Origin: Telmatactis stephensoni
Taxonomy: Eukaryota > Cnidaria > Anthozoa > Actiniaria > Isophelliidae
Reading direction: 5' to 3'
Assembly (NCBI GenBank): GCA_029948255.1
Contig: JALIZF010001586.1
Span: 67,501 to 131,500 of the forward strand
Length of the DNA stretch: 64,000 nt
Shown here: piece after piece, positions 47,301 through 58,236 of the stretch
How positions within the stretch are numbered: the first letter of the stretch is position 1
Layout: each line of letters starts with the position of its first letter
Made by a program: the position numbers and the translations under genes
Notes under the pieces: generated by a model
What the model was told of the DNA's origin: nothing
The model's input: the letters and a program-made list of their open reading frames with translations, nothing else
Databases searched by the model: none

Positions 47301-50300
47301 GCAAATGACTCATGTTGTCTGCACAGCCGATTGCATCAAATGAAAGGACAACAAAAAACCATTCCTATTTATCCCTTTTTCCATTGTCAACTAAAGGCAG
47401 TTGGAATTCTATTATAATTTGAAGGATGTGATCAACACTAGAATCTAGCTAGAATCTAGCTAGAATCTACACTAGCTAGACTACTAGAATCTACACTAGA
47501 CTACTAGAATCTAGCTAGACTACTAGAATCTACACTAGCTAGAATACTAGAATTAATCTACACTAGAATCTAGCTATAGTACTAGAATCTACACTAGCTA
47601 GACTACTAGAATCTATACTAGCTAGAATACTAGAATCTACACTAGACTACTAGAATCTACACTAGACTACTAGAATCTACACTAGCTAGACTACTAGAAT
47701 CTACTAGACTACTAGAATCTACACTAGCTAGCTATAGAATACTAGAATTAATCTACACTAGAATATAGCTATAGAATACTGGAATCTACACTAGCTAGGA
47801 AACTAGAATCTAGCTAGAATCTAGTAGAATCTACACTAGACTATATCAAAATCTAGTATCTAGTAGAATCTAGAATCTAGCTAGATTCTAGTAGAATCTA
47901 CACTAGACTATATCAAAATCTAGTATCTAGTAGAATCTACACTAGATAGAATGTTAAATCCATTCTATTCAAGTCTAGGTCATAGCCCATAAATAGCGTT
48001 TCCTTCGACAATGGGTCTCATTCTTCAAAAGACGTGAGATGGTGCGGATGTGTCCTATATGCGGCAAGCCGCAACAAAACATATACACTCATTTAAGTAG
48101 AACTCATAAGTTGGACAATTCGCAGCGGGCGTATTGGCTTGGCCAGGAAAAATGCACAAAATGGGGTCAGCGGTTTACTCCCTATCCCCAGGCGAAGCCT
48201 GTGGAAACCAAATGTGAAAGATTTCAGTTACTCCATCCCTTCACAGCCTTAGTGGCTGGAATGACCGGCTCTGGAAAGACGGTCTGGGTTCAGAACCTAC
48301 TTGAACACGGAGCTCAAGTCATTCAACCCCCTCCTCAACGTATTGTTTGGAGTTATTCCCAATGGCAACCAGCTTACGACCAGATGCTCAAAACTATACC
48401 TGGAATCGAGTTTGTCAAAGGGATACCTCATGACCTCGACGAGGATTGGTACTTTGATCCAAATACCAACAATCTCATGGTCATTGATGATCAAATGACC
48501 GAGACCTCCAACGACAAACGAATCCTGAATTTGTTTACAAAGGGTTCCCATCACCGAAATCTTAGTGTCGTCTTCCTCTTGCAAAATGTCTATTTTCAAG
48601 GCAGGATCATGCGCACCTTGAGTCTGAATGCATCGTACCTCGTCTTGTTTAAAAACCCCAGAGACAAATTACAGATGATGACGTTAGGAAAACAAATGTA
48701 CCCAGGAAAGACGGAACAATTTGTTCAAAAGTACGAGGCCGCTGTTCAGCGGCCTTACGGCTACCTGTTCGTCGATCTGAAACCCAACACCCCGGAGGGG
48801 TGTCGACTTCGAACCAACGTTCTTCCAAATGATGCCCACCTATCCCAGACTGGGGGACAATCAGACGTGATGAAGACCATGGCTGACTTTTTTCAGCGTC
48901 AGGGATACTTACAGTCACCCCAACTTAATGCCATGCAGGAACTAGAAGAACAGATGGACGCCATTTTAAAAGACCCTAATGTTCCTCCAGAGTTGAAAAC
49001 CAAACAATACACTCCATTGTTTAATCGCTACCTTGCTTTACAACACCAGCTTCCCAACGTCATTTTGAACACGACAACAAGGGAACCCGCGCCAACCGTC
49101 CTACCCCTGACGAGTCAATCTCTTAACGTGACGACTCCGGAAAATGTGTCGTTGACAAGTGTGACCAGTGACAGTGGCATTGCATCACCAAAAGAACCCT
49201 CTTTTCTTCAACGTCTGACAACTAAAGTTAGAACACCTTTTAAATCTACTAGTCCAAAGGTTACTGATAAGATACCATCGACCCCATTAAGAGTAGATCA
49301 ACCCACCTTTTCCACCCCAATCGCTCCGTCGAGTGCAGCCCCACTGGAGTTTCCACCCACTCCTCCATCCACTAAAGAAAAACCTCCCAGGTGGATAGGT
49401 TATCAAGATGAACATAAGTATAGAGGACAGGTGTTCGATCCTCCGAGACGTTCAGAACGAATAAGAGCCATGATAAAGTCTATCCCTGGCTGGGAAAAAT
49501 ACTAGAAACTAAATGTATCTTTTATTGTTGACAATAAAAGGTATTTGAAACTAATGTAGTTGTGATTACTGCAAGTAAGACCGTAAAATATGTAGATTTA
49601 CAAAACAAGGAAAGATTTACAATATGTAGATTTACAAAACTTTTGCATTGCACAAATAAATGTTCTTTTTCAGCCAAAGTATACGGTTTCGGTGTGTTTC
49701 TTCCACTAGTCGTTTGTGCAAGAGCATTGCCTTATGAGCATCATCTACAGGACTAGTAAACAATTCGCCTGTTTCCTCGACCAAATATGTAAAAACAGTG
49801 CGTGGGCAGATATCAGTGTAACGAACTGTTATTCCCTTATCAATGTCTGGAATAAAACAACACTTCTTCTTGGCTTTTTCTAGCCCTTGGCTCCAGTCAT
49901 TTATTGCAGAAAGAGGCCAACGTTCGTGTTCGTGTGCGTAAAACTGAGATTGGCATAAATACCGAGCTATGTTTTTCAAATAAAGTCTGTTATCATGGGC
50001 TAAGAATGGTTGTTGTTGCTTTACTTCTGTCATCAGTTCATTCATTAGCACGCTAACCGGTTGAGTACTATACAGTTGGGTTATGTACTCTTCCATGATG
50101 ACTTGGATGTCTTGGAAAGCAGGATCAGTAGGCTTCAGATTAAATTCGTCGATAAGTACATGTGGTATAAGAGTGAACAGATTATTAGCGGGAAACTCAA
50201 CTTTAAGGGTTTCGCTTGCGACATCTCCCCATTCTTCCCAAAACGATTTGTTGACTTCAATTGTTGCAAAGATGAAATTTTTAGGTCCGTATCCTTTTTT

Positions 50301-53300
50301 TACCATTTCGTTGGCTTTGAACTCTTTTGCTTGGTACAAGTGAATGTAATAAAAGAGTAGACGAAACAGTGTTTTCAAATCCTGTACTTGTCTTTCACGG
50401 AGGATTTTGTCTTCCTGTTCCTCAACAGCAATATGGGTTGTTTTCGACTCGGCCATATCGATGCGGTAAGTTCGGATTGAAATCAAAATGTGAAAGAAGT
50501 GTAGCCCTTTCTATGTTTATAAGGGAGAGCTACGCCCCCAGCCCATCCCACACGTCATTATGACATCGCTTGGTACCAGTCCACTCGATCGAGTGACTGT
50601 ATAAAAACCTGAAATATTGTTCAATTGACTCACAGTGCCTCTAGATTTCACAATTTCAAGACAACCACAAGGATAAAAAAGGAACATGGATCGCCTAACC
50701 ATTATACGAAAACCAGCTACTGAAGCTACACCTTTATGGTTATTTGAAGTTCTCGAAACTGGTGAAACATTTACTGATCTAACAGAGAACATTGCTTCGG
50801 CTTATGCCTCTTACGTTCATCAGCAAGAATTGAACAAATGGTTGTGTGAACACGAATATCCATCATCTCTACCTACATTCGATGAATGTATTCCTGAAAT
50901 TCAGCCTGAAATTTCGGCGAGACAAGACGAAATTGAGAACTTATTGATCCAAGCCTATGCCAACGTTGTAATCAATATTATCATGGATTTGGTAGATGAA
51001 AATTGTGAGGGATGTCAAAATGACCGGCCTTCTCAAAGAGAGCATGACTGCCTCATGTTGGACAACGACATAAGAGTGTATCGTTACCTAACGCGAGCTT
51101 TGGAAAAAGCCAACGAGAACACTGTAATGAGGGTGTTTACAAAGCTGACAGAAAGTCTAGAACCATGTTTGAATGGTCTTGAACTTTTGAAATACGACTG
51201 TAAAGACAGTAGAGCAGAAATAGTTTGGAGAAAAAGAGAAAATCTGGAAGCTCTCTTGATCAGCAAACTGAACTTGCTTCACGACATGTAAACTAAATAA
51301 ACAGTGACTTATAGGTTTGAACGGTGTTTTACTTTTGAGATTGTAAGGACAAGAGGATGAATGACATTTTTTTTAATCATGAAACTAAATTTGCTTCACG
51401 ACATGTAATTATCATAGTTCTATCTGTATTTTTGCAATAAACTTTATGTTATTAAAGTATTTTATGTGGAAAGTTTTGTGTCTAGAACTTATGCAAATTC
51501 GCGATCAGTTCTGCTTCATTTGTTTATTCAAAGCTTTTTCCATTGTGTACATTGTGTCCGAGCGTCTTGTCATGAAGGCCTTTTCGTTCGTCGATTTTAC
51601 ATCCTTTTAGATTATTATTTTGTCCCTTCTCAATACATTCGGATCACTTTAACTGTATCTTTGATTGCTTGGTACATGTTTGACGATAATGCTGTAATTA
51701 ATCGCGTTAGTGTTTTTGACTTGTTTAATATCGAGTTGTTTGCACACTTCCACTGCATACGTGGAAATAAAGAGCTTTTTCATAAATTTGATTGGGTTCA
51801 TCTTGTATCCAAGAGTAGATTAATGACATTAATGGTTGAAGAGTTCAACTGATTTGTGCGAAAATCCGAAGTGCCCGGTCTATAAGACGGTTGTCCTGCA
51901 AGCGGATCGCTGGCGCGTGACTCCCTGGTCGCTGTTGCGTGACTCCCCTGGCACCGGCGTGACATTCCCTCTATCGGGGGGCGTGACTCCCCCCTGCACC
52001 GGCGGCCACCGGCGCGGACCGGGCCCAGAACTCTCATTTGTATACTACTTATATCCGAGTTTTATTGCTTTTTTTTCATCAAGTTTTGGAATGGGTGGGA
52101 TTGATAACGTTTTTGATAGCGTATAATTTTTCAGTATTTTACATTAAAATAGCTTTGCAAGAACTTGGTAAAGAGCTTCGTTCAGGTCCAGGATTCCATT
52201 TTTGTTCGAATGGCTTCCAACTTATTTCAATCAACCAAAGTGCATGTGTTAATCGCACCTTTCCAGGTATACTTGTTATTAAATATTGACTTGCTAAATG
52301 TTGTAAATTGAGTGCCAGGGACCGGACTAAGTTACCAATTTACCACAAACTACTAAATTTCCGCAATCGTTTTATTGACTTCTAGTACGATATCAGGCGC
52401 CAACTATGAATCCATCTAATAATCGTTCTAGCAAGAGCATCAATATCCGCATTTCCAAAATTCGAATTTCGATTTCTGCCGCTCGTTTTCAATAAAAATC
52501 GAAAATCGAAAAAAGAAAATCGAAAAATGAATTCTGAATTCGATTTTTGTTTTCTGAATACCTAGGAAAATTGAAAAGTGACAAAGCTGACTTGACCAGG
52601 GGAGGGGTAAAACTAAAATTATTCAACCCCAGACTTCTCTCCGACGCATACACAATAGACAAGGCGCATTTTCGAAAAATCAGATACCTGGAGGCATTTT
52701 TGGGTAGAGGCTGGTAACATAACTATTCTAAACCGATTTTTCATGCTGAATACGAATATGACTGTTACCAAGACGTATTCTGCAATCTTATACGTGTAAA
52801 TGACGTATTTTGTGAATTGCTACAGTCATTTCATACTAACGGCTTTTTCACGTAATTCCAAAAGTTCCCAAACTTAAAAACAATTATCATAGCTGGAAAG
52901 AGCACATCAAAATCAGTAAAACTGTGCAGTTTGAAGGATATCAGTTGAAAAATCAAGGAGATACGAATTTTCAAAAAACGAAAATTTTGTATGAAAACAC
53001 TTACAGTTATGCAAGAGATACAAACAAATTTCGATTTTTGAAAATTCGTCTCTCCTTGATTTTTCAACTTATATCCTTCAAGCTTCGCAGTTTTACTGAT
53101 TTTGATATGCTCTTTCCAGCCATAGTAATTGTTTTTAAGTTTGGGAACTTTTGGAATTACATGAAAAAGCCGTTAGTAGAAAATGACTGTAGCAATTCAC
53201 AAAATACGTCACTTACACATATAAGATTGCAGAATACGTCTTGGTAACAGTCATATTCGGATTCAGCATGAAAAATTAGTTTAGAATAGTTATGTTACCA

Positions 53301-56300
53301 GCCCTTACCCCAAAATGCCTTCTGCACTTTTTGCGATCGACTTTTTCAGTTTTGTGCCTTGTCTACAATGAGCATTGATTAAAAATGGCCGTCTCTATAT
53401 ACCTGTCTCAATAACACTGAAGAGATTGCAAGAGTTTTTGCCTTATAAATGCTTTTGCTTGATCAGTCTTGCAAGGATTGTTCAGTTCTTACTGGTTAAC
53501 AATGGACGAAGGTTCAGCCAGTGTGACTCTAATCTATACTTTCAACTCTTTTGAACCTTCTGAATTTTAACCACTAGTACTCCAAAAATATTAGTAGGGC
53601 AATTTCAGCGGCAATCTTTTGTTGACTTGATCAGTGCAGTTAGTCATGAATACCATTGCAACTAACTTTGATTTACAGCTGGACTGAGTTTATTCCCCGC
53701 GCTTCACTGACAACTTTTCAGTTTTAAGTGCCTGCAGGACCTTGATTTAATTTACTACACTACAAATTACTAGAGCAACGATTTACAGTATTTCTTGACA
53801 AAGCTTTGGACGGGAGCTTAATTTGATGTCCACAGCCGACTACATGGAACGGGAAGAATATAATGTTTCGTCATTGTTAACTGTCTGTAACTCCGTTTGA
53901 GGCGCCATTTTTAACTCGTGGATTTGCAAATAGTGAGGGGTCAAAATATGCAAATGATCAGATTACTACTTCGTGTATGACAACATAAAATAGCACTGTT
54001 CAATCTATCTATTGTCTAACTAGAATGGTGCCATACATAAAGTAGTAACCTTGTGTCACTCACTCACTCACTCACTCACTCACTCACTCTCTTTCCTGTA
54101 AACTTCCGGTCTGTCAAACTTTACTTCCGCTATTCCCGATAATACGATGCTAACTTCCGTTCTAATAATTTTAGGCGATCAGTATAGTACTCGAGGACTT
54201 TGTCGAGAAGCTTTGAACGCAATGTAACTGTTTTAGATTTGTGTACAATACGGTGCTAACTTCCGTTCTAATAATTTTCGGCGATCAGTATAGTTAGTAC
54301 TCGAAGACTTTGACGAGAAGCTTTGAACGTAATTCAACTGTTGTAGATTTGTGTACAAGCAACAATGTTTAGGTACAAGATGTCAGCTCGGTAATACAAG
54401 TGTTTAATATGACCCCGACTTACCTCGTGCTCTACACGGGTCTACACTCCGCGAAGCTAGATTGTACGTGTCGGATGTTAGGCGAAAATGCTAATAGATA
54501 ATTTATTATTCCTTGCTACATTTTGTATTGAACTACTCTCAGCTCCCTCATGCAGCTTGGAATAATTTTACTAATTTTCATCGCATCTCCGTTGAGCTGT
54601 TCGATATTCGGATATGAAAACCTTTCTGAATGGACTTTGTCGCGTTTTCAAGCAACAAAAATCGTCGCAAGTCCAACATGAACAAGTCATCCAAACATTT
54701 AAGCGTTTGTACTCTATCAGCACGAGAGTAAATGGTAAATTAAAAAGCAAACGAAATCATATTTGAGTATGAACTGCGCCTGCCGAAACTGGTCGTGAGT
54801 GGAACCGCTACGGTCTCGCTAGGAAAACGGCATCAAAAAAGCGTATTGACTTTAAGTTTGGTGGCTATCAAGAGTTCTTTTATGGAATAATTTATTTTAT
54901 TTATAGCGACATTTGGTACATAGAGAAACTTCGTTTATAATTTTTAACATGTGTTAGGGATACAACCGTAAATTAACAATATATATACAAAATATAACAT
55001 TTAGGAATTTAAATACCTCAGTGGTCAAGAACGGTTGACGTTGCTGGCTACAGAGCCAGTGGTACCAAGTTCGATTCCCAGCTCTGTTTAATTTTCTTTC
55101 TTTCTTTCTTTCTTTCTTTTTTTCCTTTTTCTTCTTTTTCTTTCATTATCTTTCATTTTGTTCTTAGATACTCAGATCTATTAGTTTTCGATAAAGAAAT
55201 TACATTAGCTCATATTATTGATATTTAATTGACTATTTAAATATTCCTTTAAATGCTTTACAGGTGGACCCAATCTTAATGTTTAAATTTGTGAGAGCAA
55301 TGATCTATCATTTAAAAAATACAAATTGCTTCAATTGATATATATTTTATTTAACTAAAATATATTTTGGGGCCTCCTGTGGCCATTGTTATTGGTCAAT
55401 CCACGAGTTACTTCATTACTTACACCATTATGCGGAGAAGTCTGGGTTTGAATAATTTTAGTTTTACCCCTCCCCTGGTCAAGTCAACTTTGTCACTTTT
55501 CAATTTTCCTAGGTATTCAAAAAACGAAAATTAAATCGATTTCAGAATTCACTTTTCGATTTTCCTTTTTCGATTTTCATTGAAAACGAACGCCAGAAAT
55601 TGAAATTCGAATTTTGGAAATGCGGAAATTCAATATTTTTGAAGAGTTTTTCTTTTTAGTCTTTTTCGAAAACGAAATATCCCGCCTCGCGTACACGTGC
55701 ACGCAGTCGCAAAACATCCTGATTCATCTAACTATTTAGGCGTATTCGCAATGTGAAGATTCCTAACACAGAAGTGTTCGCCGAACAAATACTTGAATGC
55801 TTGTCCCTGTTAGACTAGACTGACACGATACATCTATAATTTTCGGTAATACTACAAATATAACTATTCTGAAAATAAGCACTTCCCAACATAAATGTGC
55901 TATTATTACTTACTATCTACAAAACTTTCACAGCGTGCAAGAAAAAGAATAATTTGCACCTAAAAAGCTAAGAAAATTCAAGCGTCATTGAAGTCTTGGG
56001 AACGACTTCATCTCGCTTAATTGTAGTTAATTTTCCTTTGTTTTCACGTTAACTATATCACTATATAAACAAAGCAAGTGAATTCTGTTTGTTAAATTAC
56101 AGCTGTTTCTTGTACTGACGAAATGGGTAACAAGTACACAGAAGGTGCTTCATTCTACGTTAATTTTTGCACTGAATGTAAATGCAAGCGTGGCATCTTG
56201 CAATGTGTCAAAAATAATTACCAATCAGCACATGGCACCATCGTAACTTGTGAGCAGCCAGAATGTAATGTATCGACTTACATTCAACAGAAGCTTGACG

Positions 56301-58205
56301 AAGCTTGTCAAGGTAAAATGCATTTATAACATAGCTACAATCTAATTACGCGCGCTCTGATTGGCCAGAAAGCTATAAACTATTTGCCCATGGGCTGCAC
56401 TGCGCGCGCACTATCTTCGTCATATCGTCTTTTTCAAATCGTTCGTTTTTAAGATGGCGACACATATAACGCGCGCTCTGATTGGCTGAAAAGTCTATGA
56501 ACTATTTCCCCATTGGCTGCACGGCTCCGTTTTTAACGTTCTAGGCTCTGTTATAAATTAATTAGACAACAGAAAGCCGCTTGCCCATTGCGTTATAGAC
56601 GCACTTGAGAAAATACAAAGAACTCTTAACAAACAGAAGCTTGACGAAACTTGTCGAGGTAAAAATGCATATAGAATATTGGTCCTGCGTTAAGTATTTC
56701 GTGAAGGATTTCAAAATGATGGGTAAGGGTATTAGTGTGCATTTCAAAAAAAATGTCACTACAACAGGCGCCATATAAATTCATTTTTTCTTCTTTCGTG
56801 AAAAATTTAAAAAGACCTAATCCATCCTTTCACAATTGCTGGGTTTCATCCATTCTTTCGGGAATGAAAGGCAAAGAAGCAGTAGCCATGTTGGATGACC
56901 GAACAAGAGACACTAATGAGAAATCTTTTGTTGAAGTTCATCCATGATGGCTGCCGTGGCGTCACATGCAACCAAGCACAGGGACCGCGGAGCACCTTCA
57001 AAGGTGGGGGGGGGGGGGGGGGGGGGAGGGGGGCTGCTGCAGCGGCGGATCTAGACCTTTTAAAAGGGGATACACCATTTTACAAAACAAGGCGGGGGCG
57101 TAACCTCCTCAAACGCCCTTTTAAAGTAACATCGCAGGGCTTTAGCAAGCCATAAAATTCTGAGAGCCCCAAACAACATGCTATGATTATTTTTATTCGC
57201 GAGCGTAGCGAGCGCGAAATTTGAACTAAGGTGCGTCAATTTCATTAATAATTTCGATAAAACCAACAACAACAAACATTTAGAAAGTAAAGCTTTGGGA
57301 AATTATATTGTCCTATACGTTTAGACAGAAGATAGAGAGAGTGAGAGAGAGAGAAAGATAAAAATAAATAGGGCCTAACTGAAAAGGGGGCAAGAGCTAA
57401 GATATAGGTGTTCACAAACGGCTACTTCCTATAGGTAAATACATTTTGCGCGTCACTCCCCCACAAAGAATATCAATGAAAGAAATGGTTGATTTGTAGC
57501 TCAGACAGAATACAATTAGCTCTTAGGAATGCCTAGCGCGAGTCGCTCGGTAAAACTTTTACAGAAAAGTACGTTGCGTACAACCTTTCTTTGATTGACT
57601 GACTTGAGAATGACAAAGTTCATTTTTTCCTCGTGGCGTCATTTACAAGATTTCTTTTGCAGTTTCTGATGTGTAGAAATTTTTCTGGGCATTGCCCAGC
57701 TTTTCCTTAAAAATATAATGGTCCATTGATAAGTAGACTACCTGTTCGAAAATAAAACACAGTATTGCAAGAGTTTTAAAAGTGGCGTAACTTATTACAT
57801 GAATATGGACATCATTCAGTGATATTGCAGGTACGGTGCTCCTTTTAAAACTGTGGTTTGTACAAGTACCCACTTCAACCAATTAATTTTTTTACACGAG
57901 TGAGGGGGCGCTATACCTAGCTACACTACTGAAAACATTTGGTCGACATCGCTCTTTTGTATGATTATAGATGGAAGTTCAGTTTTCTTGTGACAAATTA
58001 AACGTTTGAAAACAAACAGCTAAACGACCGAGAGACCGTGCATGAACTGAAATCCCGCCATAAAACGCTGGCGCATTTCACTTCTCTATCAAGAAACCAT
58101 ATCAAGAGAAAAGATCAATTATAACCTTTAAAAACAGTATTAGTTAAATAATTGTAATTTGAAACAAACATCTTTAATTTTTCATCGCAAAAAGTGTGTG
58201 TGTGT

Positions 58206-58236
<31 letters not shown>

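Larger units (their letters stand above)
45191..52049. mobile_element. Compact Polinton-like (Maverick) element, 6,859 bp
   Basis: The ends are 156-bp inverted repeats starting AGTAGTATACAAATGAGAG, with TATATC duplicated on both sides. Polintons characteristically have a 6-bp duplication and termini starting AG. The element carries an A32-like packaging ATPase, a zinc-finger/acidic protein, a 108-residue protein with a hydrophobic tail, two further conserved-looking proteins and a tRNA-Tyr. All main frames are intact and start with ATG. PolB, retroviral-type integrase, Ulp1/adenain-like protease and the jelly-roll capsid proteins expected of a full 15-20 kb Polinton are not visible. It may be a satellite-like or reduced element. 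The intron it entered would have been about 170 bp. Confidence 0.8.
52449..55630. mobile_element. Composite element with long inverted ends related to P1
   Basis: About 190-bp inverted ends: CCGCATTTCCAAAATTCGAA at the left and its complement near 55,620. The arms carry CAGGGGAGGGGTAAAACT and CCCCAGACTTCTC, shared with P1 at 25 kb. No clear target duplication is visible. Inside are a separate palindrome (about 52,700-53,325), a (CACT)n tract at 54,056-54,088, a tandem duplication and a SINE. Confidence 0.65.

Noticed and set aside
51466..51852. 128-codon open frame near the right end of the Polinton-like element
   Set aside because: No ATG start in frame at its head, no motif, and no TATA-like box; counted as non-coding.
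52831..53247. Open frames of 78 and 107 codons on opposite strands
   Set aside because: They are mirror images within a palindrome, with no independent support.
56895..57155. Open frame with a Gly/Ala run
   Set aside because: It depends on a poly-G tract and lacks good splice sites.
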